Shown here: positions 8,463-17,709 of the stretch, in pieces
Position numbering within the stretch: the first letter of the stretch is position 1
Layout of the letters: every line of letters begins with the position of its first letter
Source: Crenobacter oryzisoli
GTDB taxonomy: Bacteria > Pseudomonadota > Gammaproteobacteria > Burkholderiales > Chromobacteriaceae
Assembly: GCF_030385785.1 (NCBI RefSeq)
Contig: NZ_JAUEDK010000025.1
Coordinates: 1-64,000, forward strand
DNA length: 64,000 nucleotides
Direction of reading: 5' to 3'
Position numbers and translations under genes: made by a program
Notes under the pieces: model-generated
Told to the model about the DNA's origin: nothing
Seen by the model: the letters and a program-made list of their open reading frames with translations, nothing else
The model's database searches: none

Positions 8463-9191
8463 ATGAATGCCGCAGACATCATGACCCGCCAGGTGCTAAT
8501 CGTCCGCACCGACAGCAGCGTCGAAACCGCCGCCCGGCTGATGCTGGAGCACCACATCAGCGGCCTGCCGGTCGTAGACGAGAACGGCGCGCTGATCGGC
8601 ATGCTGACCGAACATGACCTGCTACGCCGCGGGGAGACCGGCACCGAGCGGCAGCACCCGCATTGGCTGGAATTCCTGCTCGGCCCCGGCAAGCTCGCCG
8701 CCGAGTACGTGCAATTCCATAGCCGCAAGGTTGAACAGGTGATGAGCAAAGGCGTGGTCTCGGTGACGCCTTCCACCCCGCTGACCGAGGTGGTGGAACT
8801 GATGGAGAAGCGCAAGTTCAAGCGCCTGCCGGTGCTGGAAGACGGCCGGCTGGTCGGCATCATCAGCCGCGCCAACCTGCTGCAGTCGCTGATCGCGTCG
8901 GCTTCGGCCAACTCCGTCGCCGTCAGCGACGCAGAAATCCTCCAACAGCTGCAGGCCGAACTGGCCCGCACCGACTGGGCACCGCGTGCCATGCTCGACC
9001 TGCGCGTGACGGACGGTATCGTCGAACTGCACGGCACCATCACCGATGAACGCCAGCGCACGGCACTGCGCGTGGCTGCCGAGAACATCCGCGGCGTCAG
9101 GCAGATCCGCGACTACCTGCTATGGGCCGACCCATTCAGCGGTATCGTGGCTGACATGCCGGACGACGATATCAAGCCTCCGGCGCCCTGA
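8463..9191 (+). CDS. CBS-domain pair plus BON domain protein
   Basis: The ATG at 8463 is preceded by CAGGAGCG and gives 242 residues. An upstream in-frame extension is low-complexity and was discarded. Residues 1-58 form CBS1 (starts Asn-Ala-Ala-Asp-Ile-Met-Thr), about 90-145 form CBS2, and about 165-235 form a BON domain. CBS pairs sense adenylates and BON domains bind phospholipid or protein surfaces. This architecture is common in proteobacteria without a settled role. It is probably cytoplasmic and stands alone between terminator and exporter operon. Confidence 0.8.
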   Translation: MNAADIMTRQVLIVRTDSSVETAARLMLEHHISGLPVVDENGALIGMLTEHDLLRRGETGTERQHPHWLEFLLGPGKLAAEYVQFHSRKVEQVMSKGVVSVTPSTPLTEVVELMEKRKFKRLPVLEDGRLVGIISRANLLQSLIASASANSVAVSDAEILQQLQAELARTDWAPRAMLDLRVTDGIVELHGTITDERQRTALRVAAENIRGVRQIRDYLLWADPFSGIVADMPDDDIKPPAP

Positions 9192-9323
9192 TCTCCCATG
9201 TGCACCATGCCCTGGCCGCGACCATGGCAGCGTGATTTCGCTACCGGCCCCAGTCGGGCCTCTACACAAGGGATAACCTAGACCGGAGCGGCCTCGGGCC
9301 GTCCGGCGGCACGGGGGGTGCAG

Positions 9324-10016
9324 ATGGCGACAGCGATTGCGGCGCGAGAGCTCACCAAGTGGTTCGGCGAAGGCGAAGCGCGCACCGTGGCGGTGAAGGA
9401 CGTCAGCTTCGAGGCGCGGCTGGGTGAAATGCTGTACATCGTCGGCCCCTCGGGCAGCGGCAAAACCACGCTACTGAGCATCATCTCGGGCATCCTGCGT
9501 CCCGATCAAGGCCGGGTGCTGATCGACGATACCGACCTGTGGGCACTCGACAGCAACGCGCTGGCCGAGTTTCGCCTCAACAACATCGGCTTCGTCTTCC
9601 AGGACTACCACCTGTTCCCCCGGCTGACCACCGCCGAGAACGTCGCCATTCCACTACTGCTCAAGCGCTGGGACTGGGAGCGGGCAATCGCCGAGGCACA
9701 CCGCTATCTGGAAGTGGTCGGACTCCGCAACCGCGCCGAACTGCCACCGGTAAAGCTGTCTGGCGGCGAGCAGCAGCGCGTCGCCATCGCCCGCGCCATC
9801 GTCAGCCAACCGGACATTCTGGTGCTGGACGAACCGACCGCCTCGCTCGACGGCGACACTGGCAAGCGTATCGTCACCTTCGTGCGCGAACAGGTGCTCA
9901 ACGAACGTCGTACCATCCTGATCGTCACCCACGACGCGCGCATCTTCGACTGCGCCGACCGGATCATGCACATGGAGGACGGCCGCATCGTGGGCTTCGA
10001 GAAAGGCGCACCATGA
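9324..10016 (+). CDS. ABC exporter ATPase (LolD/MacB/DevA type)
   Basis: The protein is about 230 residues. Walker A is Gly-Pro-Ser-Gly-Ser-Gly-Lys-Thr-Thr, the signature is Leu-Ser-Gly-Gly-Glu-Gln-Gln-Arg, and Walker B is Ile-Leu-Val-Leu-Asp-Glu-Pro. It belongs to the LolD/MacB/DevA subfamily that pairs with FtsX-type permeases. A GTG two codons upstream (9318) is an alternative start. Its stop overlaps the next start (ATGA). It powers the exporter formed with the adaptor, outer-membrane factor and permease that follow. Confidence 0.85.
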   Translation: MATAIAARELTKWFGEGEARTVAVKDVSFEARLGEMLYIVGPSGSGKTTLLSIISGILRPDQGRVLIDDTDLWALDSNALAEFRLNNIGFVFQDYHLFPRLTTAENVAIPLLLKRWDWERAIAEAHRYLEVVGLRNRAELPPVKLSGGEQQRVAIARAIVSQPDILVLDEPTASLDGDTGKRIVTFVREQVLNERRTILIVTHDARIFDCADRIMHMEDGRIVGFEKGAP

Positions 10017-11098
10017 ACAACAAGTGGCTTTTCATCGCCTCGGCCGTCGGCGTGCTTGGCGCCGGCGTCTCGGCCTGGTATGCCGCCCGCCATCAGCACG
10101 CGCTGCCACCAGTCTTCCAGCCGGCCAACAATCCCTACACCCACGGCATCTACGCCAACGGCATCATCGAGAGCGACCAGCGCACCGGCAGCAACATCAA
10201 CCTCTATCCAGAGGTAACCGGCACGGTCGCCCAGATACTGGTACATGAAGGTCAGCCTGTGAAAAAGGGCGATGCGCTGCTGGCACTTGATGACAGCGTG
10301 CAGCGTGCCACCACCGCCCAGCAACTGGCACAGGCAGAGGCGGCCGCCGCCACCTTGGCCGAACTGAAGGCTCAGCCGCGCCCCGAAACCCTCGCCGTGA
10401 ATGCGGCCCAACTCACCCAGGCCCAGGCTGCACGCAAGACCGCCAAGGACCAGTACGACAAACTGCTGCGCGCGGTGGCGATCAACCCACAATCAGTCAG
10501 TCGCGACACCCTCGACAACGCAGCGAACGCGCTGAAGGTCGCCGCCGCCGCCGAAGCGGTCGCCCAGCGCCAGCTGGAGCTGACCCGCGCCGGCGCCTGG
10601 TCCTACGACATCCGCGTGCAACAAGCCCAGCTTACCGCGCTGCGCCAAGCCGCCCAGGCCAGTCAGACCCTGCTCGGCAAGTACACCCTGCGCGCTCCGG
10701 CCGACGGCACGGTAATGTCGATCAACGCCGCGCTCGGCGGCCTAGTCAGCACACAAGGCACCTACGACAGCTATACGCAGAGCCAAACCCCGGCAGTCGT
10801 GATGAGCACCGGGCAGCCGACGCTGGCGGTGCGCTGTTATATCGACGAGATCCTGATTCACCGGCTGCCCGCCCCCAATCACATCGTGGCGCAGATGACC
10901 ATCCGCGGCACCGAAGTACATGTGCCGCTGCAATTCGTACGGGTACAGCCCTATGTCTCGCCCAAGATCGAGCTCTCCAACCAGCGCCAGGAACGGGTTG
11001 ACCTACGCGTGTTGCCGGTGCTGTTTCGCTTCACGCCGCCGGCCGGCACCCGGCTCTATCCTGGGCAACTGGTGGACGTCTATGTAGGCCAGAAATGA
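10013..11098 (+). CDS. HlyD/DevB-type periplasmic adaptor of ABC exporter
   Basis: This 361-residue protein has one N-terminal membrane anchor (about residues 5-22). A biotinyl-lipoyl-like half (Val-Thr-Gly-Thr-Val-Ala near 65) follows, then an alanine/glutamine-rich alpha hairpin at about 95-220, the second lipoyl half (Leu-Arg-Ala-Pro-Ala-Asp-Gly-Thr-Val) and a beta-barrel domain. It should bridge the inner-membrane ABC unit to the outer-membrane factor encoded next. It is translationally coupled to the ATPase gene. Confidence 0.82.
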   Translation: MNNKWLFIASAVGVLGAGVSAWYAARHQHALPPVFQPANNPYTHGIYANGIIESDQRTGSNINLYPEVTGTVAQILVHEGQPVKKGDALLALDDSVQRATTAQQLAQAEAAAATLAELKAQPRPETLAVNAAQLTQAQAARKTAKDQYDKLLRAVAINPQSVSRDTLDNAANALKVAAAAEAVAQRQLELTRAGAWSYDIRVQQAQLTALRQAAQASQTLLGKYTLRAPADGTVMSINAALGGLVSTQGTYDSYTQSQTPAVVMSTGQPTLAVRCYIDEILIHRLPAPNHIVAQMTIRGTEVHVPLQFVRVQPYVSPKIELSNQRQERVDLRVLPVLFRFTPPAGTRLYPGQLVDVYVGQK

Positions 11099-11108
11099 GG
11101 ACATGATC

Positions 11109-12560
11109 ATGTCCCCTGCCAAGCCCACCCTCGTCCGACATACCCGGCTCATCGGCGTGCTGGCCGCCTGCCTGTGGCTCTGCTGCGGTTGCGCCGTCGG
11201 CCCCGACTTCGTCCGACCGGCCCCGCCGGCGCTCGAGCGTTATGACAGTGCCCCCATCCCAACCCAGCTCAGCCAGGCCGAACGGCTGAAACAGGACTGG
11301 TGGACGCATTTCCAATCGCCGGCGCTGGATAGGCTCGTCGCCACGGTGCTGTCAGCCAGCCCGAATGTCGAAGCCGCCGAGGCTACCCTGCGGCAGAGCG
11401 AGGCCGAACGGCGAGCCGGGGCCGGGGTGTTCTACCCCAGCGTTACGCTCGGCTATTCTGCCCAGCGCGAACGGCTCTCCCCGGCCAGGCTGGGGCTGTC
11501 TGGCGCGAGCCCGGTTTTCAACCTGTACACGCTGGGTGCCACCCTCGCCTACAGTCTGGACCTGTTCGGCGGCAACCGCCGGGCGGTCGAAGCGCTGTCG
11601 GCCAACGTCGACCTGGCCCGCTACCGACTCGACGCCGCCCGGCTCGCGCTGGCGGGCAACGCCATCAATGCGGCCATCGCCTACGCCGCCTACACCGAGC
11701 AGATCGCCGCGACCCGACATATCATCGACGCCCAGCGCCGCCAGCTAGCGCTGATCGAAGCTCAAGTCGACGCCGGGGTGCTGCCTGCCAGTGCCGCGCT
11801 GGCGCAACGCAGCCAGCTCGATGCGACCGAAGCCAGCCTGCCGTCGCTCGAGGTCAGAGCCGCCGCCAGCCGCCATCTGCTGGCGGCATTGGCCGGTCAG
11901 GCCCCCTCACAGTGGAGTGCCACCCTACCGGACTGGGCCGACTGGCGTCTGCCTTCCCCCCTGCCATTGACGCTCCCCTCCTCGCTGGTGCGACAACGCC
12001 CGGACATCCTCGCCGCCGAGGCCCAATGGCATGCGGCTAGCGCCAACCTCGGCGTGGCGACCGCCAACCTGTTTCCGAGCATCAGCCTCAGCGCCAGCGG
12101 CGGCTGGACCAGCAACCATGCAAGCGGATTGATCTCCGGCCACAACCGCGATTGGAGCGTGGGACCTGATCTCAACCTGCCACTGTTTTCAGGTGGTGCC
12201 GATATCGCCCATCGAGACAGCGCCCGGGCGGCGCTGGACGCCGCGCGCGCCAACTATCGGCAGACCGTGGCGACGGCATTTAGCCAGGTCGCCGACGTGC
12301 TGAGCAGCATCCAGCATGACACAACGGCTGCCACGGCCCGCCTCGACGCGCTGCAGGTCAACGAGCGCGCCGTGTCCTTGCTGCAGGCGACGCGTGCCAG
12401 CGGAGTGACCGCCGAGGTCGACTATCTCGGCAGCGAAGTGCAGCGCGATAATGCCCGCATCGCCGCGATCGACGCTCAGGCGCAACAGCTGCAGGACGCC
12501 GTCGCGCTCTACGTCGCGCTGGGGGGCGGCTGGAGCGCGGCCCGGGAGGGAGCACCGTGA
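11109..12560 (+). CDS. outer-membrane efflux factor (NodT/OprM family lipoprotein)
   Basis: The protein is about 483 residues with a signal peptide ending in a lipobox (Leu-Cys-Cys-Gly-Cys), then Ala-Val-Gly-Pro-Asp-Phe, the standard start of NodT-type outer-membrane factors. Two repeated alpha-helical halves follow. ATG 11109 fits the GAGG at 11096-11099 better than ATG 11103. It forms the outer-membrane duct for the exporter. Its presence between adaptor and permease genes means the operon encodes a complete envelope-spanning exporter. Confidence 0.85.
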   Translation: MSPAKPTLVRHTRLIGVLAACLWLCCGCAVGPDFVRPAPPALERYDSAPIPTQLSQAERLKQDWWTHFQSPALDRLVATVLSASPNVEAAEATLRQSEAERRAGAGVFYPSVTLGYSAQRERLSPARLGLSGASPVFNLYTLGATLAYSLDLFGGNRRAVEALSANVDLARYRLDAARLALAGNAINAAIAYAAYTEQIAATRHIIDAQRRQLALIEAQVDAGVLPASAALAQRSQLDATEASLPSLEVRAAASRHLLAALAGQAPSQWSATLPDWADWRLPSPLPLTLPSSLVRQRPDILAAEAQWHAASANLGVATANLFPSISLSASGGWTSNHASGLISGHNRDWSVGPDLNLPLFSGGADIAHRDSARAALDAARANYRQTVATAFSQVADVLSSIQHDTTAATARLDALQVNERAVSLLQATRASGVTAEVDYLGSEVQRDNARIAAIDAQAQQLQDAVALYVALGGGWSAAREGAP

Positions 12561-13702
12561 AAAAATACCGCGGCATCCTGCGCATCGCCTACAAGCTGCT
12601 GATCAACGACCGCGGCAAGTTCTCGGCGCTGTTGATCGGCATCACCTTCGCGGTGTTCCTGATCGTGCAGATGACCTCGATGTTCGCCGGCATACTGGAC
12701 CGCTCTTCGGCCACCGTCACCAACATCGGCGCCAGCGTGTGGGTGATGGATCCTTCCGTCAACACGGTGGCCAACTCCATCCCGATGCCGGACTACCTGC
12801 TCGACGCGGTGCGCAGCATGCCCGGCGTGCGCTATGCGGTGCCACTGTACTCCGGCGGTGGGCTGGTGAAGCTGGCCGATGGCAGCTACCAGCCGGTGAC
12901 CGTCCTCGGACTGGACGACACCAGCCTGTTCGGCCGTCCTCAGCTGGAAGCCGGTCGCATCGAGGACGTGTTCGCCGAAAACGGCTTCATCGTGGTCAAG
13001 GACGCCGAATACGCCAAGCTGCGCAGCCCGCGGATCGGCACCGAGTTCCAGATCAACGACCACCGCGCCATCGTCACCGGCATCGCCAAAGTCGCCTCTA
13101 ACGGTCTGTTCGGCGTGCCGACGCTCTACACGACCTACAGCCGCGCCACGCAGTACCTGCCCAACAGCCGATTCACCACCACCTACATCCTGGTCGAGCC
13201 CAAGCGCAACATGGACGTCGCAACGATCAAGCACGACGTCGCTCGGCTCGGCTACCTGGCTCTGACCGAAACCGAGTTCAACCAGCGCATCGCCGATTTC
13301 TACAAATACCAGACAGGGGTGGGCACCAACATTCTGCTGATGACGGTGTTCAGCTTCATCGTCGGCCTGTCGATCTCCGGACAGACCTTCTACACCTTCA
13401 TCCTGGAAAACCTCGACAAGTTCGGCGCGCTCAAGGCGATTGGCGCCAAGAACGAAGAGCTGGTGCTGATGATCCTGTTCCAGGCAGGCTTTACCGCGTT
13501 GACCGGCTACGGCCTGGGCGTCGGCCTGTGCTCGGCCGTCATCGCGCTGGTGCGCTTGCGCATCCCCGACTACGCCGCCATCGTCACCGTCGGCAACCTG
13601 CTGCTGGCTTTCGCGATGGTGTTACTGATCGCGGCCATCTCCAGCTATGCAGGCGTGCGGCGGGTGCTGCGCATCGATCCGTTCGAGATATTCCGAGGCT
13701 GA
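12557..13702 (+). CDS. FtsX/MacB-type ABC permease (DevC-like)
   Basis: This 381-residue protein has one N-terminal membrane helix, a large periplasmic domain (about residues 45-260) and three C-terminal helices, the FtsX/MacB/DevC layout. The GTG start overlaps the previous stop (GTGA). It is the membrane subunit for the ATPase at 9324. The substrate is unknown; related DevBCA systems export glycolipids and MacAB exports lipopeptides and macrolides, so a lipid-like or hydrophobic substrate is a reasonable guess. Confidence 0.82.
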   Translation: MKKYRGILRIAYKLLINDRGKFSALLIGITFAVFLIVQMTSMFAGILDRSSATVTNIGASVWVMDPSVNTVANSIPMPDYLLDAVRSMPGVRYAVPLYSGGGLVKLADGSYQPVTVLGLDDTSLFGRPQLEAGRIEDVFAENGFIVVKDAEYAKLRSPRIGTEFQINDHRAIVTGIAKVASNGLFGVPTLYTTYSRATQYLPNSRFTTTYILVEPKRNMDVATIKHDVARLGYLALTETEFNQRIADFYKYQTGVGTNILLMTVFSFIVGLSISGQTFYTFILENLDKFGALKAIGAKNEELVLMILFQAGFTALTGYGLGVGLCSAVIALVRLRIPDYAAIVTVGNLLLAFAMVLLIAAISSYAGVRRVLRIDPFEIFRG

Positions 13703-13735
13703 GCCAACCGACACCCAGTTTCAGCCAACCTCGCC

Positions 13736-14515
13736 CTATTCGACCAGGGTCGGATAGAGCCGAGCAGCCACAATCACGAACAGTACAAACACCACCGTCA
13801 GCACCAGAAAGTTCGCAACCAGGCTGTGGCTGGCCGGCGCCCCGGCGATCATCAGCGCGCGCAACGCATCAACCAGATAGGTAAGCGGATTGAACCCGGC
13901 CACCACCCGTAGCCACGGCGGCATCAACGCCAACGGGTAGATGGCATTGCTCGCGAAAAACAGCGGCATGGTGAGTACCTGACCGATGCCCATGAAGCGT
14001 TCGCGCGTCTTGACGATGCAGGCGATGATCAGCGAAAAGGTCGCGAACAACGCCGAGCCGAGCACTACCGCACTAAGCACGCCGAGCACCGCCAGCGGAT
14101 CGGTACGGAGCGGGATATGCATGACCAGCGCCAGCAGGTAGATGATCGCTGCCTGCACCAGGCCACGCACCCCGGCGGAGACTGCCTTGCCGAACACCAG
14201 TGCGCTGCGTGGACAGGGACTGACCAGCAGCTTGTGGATCACCCCCAGGTCGCGCTCCCAGATCACCGCGATCCCATAGAAGATCGCCGCAAACAGCACG
14301 CTCTGCGCCAGAATGCCTGGAGTCATGAACGCCAGGTAGCCGACCGACCCGATCGGGATGCCGCGCACTCGACTGAACACTTGGCCGAACACCGCCAGCC
14401 ACAACACCGGCTGCACTGCGCGCGAGAACAATTCGGTCGGATCGCGGAACAGCTTCTTCAGCTCCATCTGCGCAATCGCCAGGCTCTTGGCGACGAATTC
14501 GCCGGGCACGCTCAT
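13736..14515 (-). CDS. ABC-2 type exporter permease (DrrB-like)
   Basis: This 259-residue protein has six predicted helices and an ABC-2 membrane domain. It matches the daunorubicin-resistance/NodJ-type permeases in length. Its ATG overlaps the stop of the ATPase gene (ATGA), so the two subunits are made together. It is convergent with the FtsX-type permease gene, with only 33 bases between. The substrate is unknown. Confidence 0.82.
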   Translation of the reverse strand: MSVPGEFVAKSLAIAQMELKKLFRDPTELFSRAVQPVLWLAVFGQVFSRVRGIPIGSVGYLAFMTPGILAQSVLFAAIFYGIAVIWERDLGVIHKLLVSPCPRSALVFGKAVSAGVRGLVQAAIIYLLALVMHIPLRTDPLAVLGVLSAVVLGSALFATFSLIIACIVKTRERFMGIGQVLTMPLFFASNAIYPLALMPPWLRVVAGFNPLTYLVDALRALMIAGAPASHSLVANFLVLTVVFVLFVIVAARLYPTLVE

Positions 14516-15333
14516 CCCAGTCGCTTCGCCGTTATCCGGGTACGCCGGATGTCGCGGAAGCCTCCCTCGTCCTCATCGAGACGGCCACCGCTGAAATGGG
14601 TGAATACATCAGTCATGCTGGCCGCTTCACCGACTACCGCCTTCAGCTGTGCCGGGCTACCACAGGCAGCCATACGTCCTTGATGCAGGATCGCCACCAC
14701 ATCGCACAGTTCATCGACCTCGTCCATGAAGTGGGAGGTCATCAGGATGGTCATGCCGTGTTCGCGATTGAGCGCGCGTAGCCGATCCCACACGCTCAGG
14801 CAGGCGACTGGATCGAGACCGATGGTCGGCTCGTCGAGGAACAGTATGGCCGGCCGATGCAGCATTGCCTGTGCCAATTCCAGCCGGCGGATCATCCCGC
14901 CCGAATAGCGCTTCACCAGTTGCTCTGCCGCATCGGCCAGCCCCATGTAGCGCAGCGCCTCGTCGATGCGCGGCTTCAGCGCCGCACCGGACAGGCCATA
15001 CAGCCGCGCCGATAGCGTTAGGTTCTCGATGCCGCTCAACGCACCGTCGGCCGACAGCAGCTGCGGCACATAACCGATACGTCGGCGCACTTCGGCCGGT
15101 GCCGCGACGATGTCGAAACCAGCCACCCTTGCCGTGCCCTCGCTGGGCTTGAGCAAGGTCGTCAGCATCTTGATCAACGTGCTTTTTCCCGCGCCGTTCG
15201 GGCCGAGCAGGCCGAAGATGCCGCCGTACTCCACGGTCAGATCAATGTGATCGACTGCGGTCAACGTGCCGAAACGCCGGGTCAGCCCGGTCGTCTCGAT
15301 AGCGTGTCCGCCCGGTTTCGTCGCTTGCTGCAT
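14512..15333 (-). CDS. ABC-2 exporter ATPase (DrrA-like)
   Basis: This 273-residue ATPase has Walker A Gly-Pro-Asn-Gly-Ala-Gly-Lys-Ser-Thr, signature Tyr-Ser-Gly-Gly-Met and Walker B Ile-Leu-Phe-Leu-Asp-Glu-Pro, then a C-terminal tail of about 40 residues as in DrrA. It drives the permease encoded downstream. It is the first gene of a two-gene minus-strand operon. Drug or lipid export is the usual role of the family; the specific substrate cannot be told. Confidence 0.83.
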   Translation of the reverse strand: MQQATKPGGHAIETTGLTRRFGTLTAVDHIDLTVEYGGIFGLLGPNGAGKSTLIKMLTTLLKPSEGTARVAGFDIVAAPAEVRRRIGYVPQLLSADGALSGIENLTLSARLYGLSGAALKPRIDEALRYMGLADAAEQLVKRYSGGMIRRLELAQAMLHRPAILFLDEPTIGLDPVACLSVWDRLRALNREHGMTILMTSHFMDEVDELCDVVAILHQGRMAACGSPAQLKAVVGEAASMTDVFTHFSGGRLDEDEGGFRDIRRTRITAKRLG

Positions 15334-15538
15334 CGCGCCTCCCTGTGTCCCAGCGCGACTGCGCCGTTTGGCCGAACGATGTCCGTGCTTTGAAAATAGG
15401 TGTCCAGCTGTCGTCTGGCCGTACTAGATGCGCACCCTGTACCGTGAGCGCCCGCTCCGGTTAAGGACGGCTTAAGCCGCCTGCGGGACCATTCCCCCAT
15501 TCAAACCGGAAACGCCACCGATTCAATAAGGGATTCAC

Positions 15539-16861
15539 ATGAAGAAATTGCTTGTCGGGCTGCTGGCGGGGTTGGCCGTGGTATGGAGTCTCACCCTGAT
15601 CGGGGTCGATCCGACCGCCTCGGCCTGGAGCGTGCGCAATGCGCTGATGCTGTTCACCGGCTATGCCTCCTTCCTGCTGATGTCGCTGTCGATGCTGCTG
15701 GCGACCCGGCCGACCTGGCTGGAGCGCCCCGCCGATGGTCTCGACCGCCTGTACCAACTGCACCGCTACGGCAGCTACACCGCCGTCGTGCTGGCGCTGC
15801 TGCACTGGGGCTTGAAGCTGTCCAGCGGCCTGATGCGCTCGCTGTTCGGCGCACCGGTACGCGACCATAACTGGGTGCTGGCACCGGGCAGCTTCCAGAC
15901 GCTGGCCCATACCCTGCCGGTCAAGAGCATGGGCGAATGGGCCGCCTGGGCACTGATCGTGGTGCTGGCGCTCACACTGCTACGCAAACTGGTGCCCTAC
16001 CACCTGTGGCGCCAGCTGCACCGCGCCATGCCGGTGATTTACCTGATTGCCGTGGTGCACGCCGTGGCACTGGCCCCGGCCGCCTACTGGCTACAGCCGG
16101 CCGGCCTGCTGCTCGGCCTCGCCGCGCTGATCGGCAGTTGGGGGGCCCTGGTATCGCTCAGCGGACGCATCGGCTATTCGCGCCGTTTTACCGGCAAGGT
16201 GAGTCGGGTGGTACGTAACGGGGACATTCTCGAGGTGCAGCTGTCGGTGCCGAGCTGGCGCGGCCACCGTTCCGGACAGTTCGCTTTCTTCACGGTCGAC
16301 CGACGTGAAGGCGCCCATCCATTCACGCTGGCGTCGGCCGACCGCGGCGATGGCCTGCTCACCTTCCAGATCAAGGCGCTGGGCGACTACACCCGCCAGC
16401 TCGGCACGCAGTTGCAGGTCGGGCAGCGCATTGAGGTGGAAGGCCCCTACGGCCGCTTCGTGAACGGCCGCATCGATGCCAGCCGCCCACAGCTGTGGAT
16501 CGCCGGCGGCGTAGGGGTGACCCCCTTCCTGGCCTGGCTCGAGGCGCTGCAGCAGGCCAGGCAGCCGGTGCCGGAGGTCACATTGTGCTACTGCGTACGC
16601 AACCGACGCGATGCGGTGTTTGCCGACCGGCTCCGGGCACTGTGCGCACCGCTGCCCTCGATCCGGCTGGTCATCCATGCCAGTGCCGAAGCCGGACCGC
16701 TGGATGTGGCGACGCTCGGCAACTTCAAGGCCGCCGACGGCAAGGGGCCGGAGGTCTGGTGCTGCGGGCCTCAGGGACTGGCCAGTCATGTCCGCCAGTC
16801 GCTGGCCAACCTCGGTCTGCCGCCGGTGCAGTTTCACCAGGAAGCCTTTGCAATGCGCTGA
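15539..16861 (+). CDS. ferric-reductase-like transmembrane flavoprotein
   Basis: This 440-residue protein has about six membrane helices in residues 1-215, with histidines in helices (Leu-His-Arg-Tyr-Gly-Ser-Tyr, Leu-His-Trp, Leu-His-Arg-Ala and Val-His-Ala) suited to two b-type haems. A FAD-binding domain (His-Pro-Phe-Thr-Leu-Ala-Ser) and a NAD(P)-binding domain (Ala-Gly-Gly-Val-Gly-Val-Thr-Pro-Phe) follow. This is the ferric reductase/NADPH oxidase superfamily layout, moving electrons from cytoplasmic NAD(P)H across the inner membrane. The acceptor is unknown. It is a single gene with its own terminator. Confidence 0.8.
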   Translation: MKKLLVGLLAGLAVVWSLTLIGVDPTASAWSVRNALMLFTGYASFLLMSLSMLLATRPTWLERPADGLDRLYQLHRYGSYTAVVLALLHWGLKLSSGLMRSLFGAPVRDHNWVLAPGSFQTLAHTLPVKSMGEWAAWALIVVLALTLLRKLVPYHLWRQLHRAMPVIYLIAVVHAVALAPAAYWLQPAGLLLGLAALIGSWGALVSLSGRIGYSRRFTGKVSRVVRNGDILEVQLSVPSWRGHRSGQFAFFTVDRREGAHPFTLASADRGDGLLTFQIKALGDYTRQLGTQLQVGQRIEVEGPYGRFVNGRIDASRPQLWIAGGVGVTPFLAWLEALQQARQPVPEVTLCYCVRNRRDAVFADRLRALCAPLPSIRLVIHASAEAGPLDVATLGNFKAADGKGPEVWCCGPQGLASHVRQSLANLGLPPVQFHQEAFAMR

Positions 16862-16863
16862 AC

Positions 16864-16900
16864 GCCATGGCGGGGAACCCTTCCCCGCCATGGTTGTTTC
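16864..16900 (+). terminator. terminator after ferric-reductase-like gene
   Basis: The 12-bp perfect stem CCATGGCGGGGA / TCCCCGCCATGG is followed by TTGTTTC. It also lies at the end of the convergent GGDEF gene. Confidence 0.7.
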
Positions 16901-16908
16901 AAAGCCCC

Positions 16909-17709
16909 CTACAATACGGGAGGCTTGCTCAGCGGGCGCAGCCCCTGCGCGTCGTGCAGCCACAGGCGCCGCTCCCCCTGTGCCTTGGCTCTATACATCG
17001 CCTGATCGGCACGCTGCATCAGTTGTTCCGAGCTGCTGGCGGCTGACGGATACAAGGCCACGCCGACACTGGCGGTGACCCACAACAGCTGCCCTTCGGC
17101 CTCGCGACTGATCTGCACAGCCCTTTGCAGCCGCTCCAACTGCGAGTAAGGCACCGGAGTGCCGGCACTATTGGGCATCAGCACAGCAAACTCGTCCCCA
17201 CCCCAACGTGCTACCAGATCACCCGGGCGACAGGCCGCTTGCAACTGCAGCGCCACTTCGCACAGCACTTGGTCGCCTTCCTCGTGCCCCAACAAATCGT
17301 TGACCTGTTTGAAACCATCCAGATCGAGAAAGGCGATCGCCAGCTGTTGGCCATTCGCCGATGCCTCCTGCAGTTTCCAGCGCAACTGATCGCCAAACAG
17401 GGTACGGTTTGCCAGGCCGGTGAGCCCATCGAAAAACGCCAACGTACGCAACTTGCGTTCGGCCTCCTTGATGCGGCTGATATCGGTGAGCACCCATACC
17501 GAGCGGGCCTCCCCGTCGGCCAGTCGCGTCACCGACACGAGCACCGGCAGCGGGGTGAGGCTGTGGCGCATTATCCGCAACTCGCCCTGCCAGTGTGGCT
17601 CGGCGGCCGACATTGCCAGCAGCTCTTGCCCGCTGAGCGCGCGATCTTCCCCGGGCAGCAGGAAACGCGGCGGCATCTGCAGCATGCCGTGGCTGTCCGA
17701 CTCGCACAT
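16909..17709 (-). pseudogene. PAS-GGDEF diguanylate cyclase, N-terminally truncated
   Basis: Up to 266 residues remain. Residues 1-78 are the C-terminal two-thirds of a PAS domain, ending in the usual Thr-Asp-Ile-Ser linker. A complete GGDEF domain follows, with an intact Gly-Gly-Asp-Glu-Phe active site and Asp-Gly-Leu-Thr-Gly-Leu-Ala-Asn-Arg at its start. The first PAS strands and any upstream sensor are missing. The break falls at about 17.7 kb, where the opposite strand carries a kinase fragment that lacks its own N-terminus. The catalytic domain could be active if expressed, but no proper start or RBS is seen. Confidence 0.75.

Noticed and set aside
17125-17706. Extension of the kinase frame upstream of 17,707 on the plus strand
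   Set aside because: It only reads antisense through the GGDEF gene; kinase homology starts at about 17,710.
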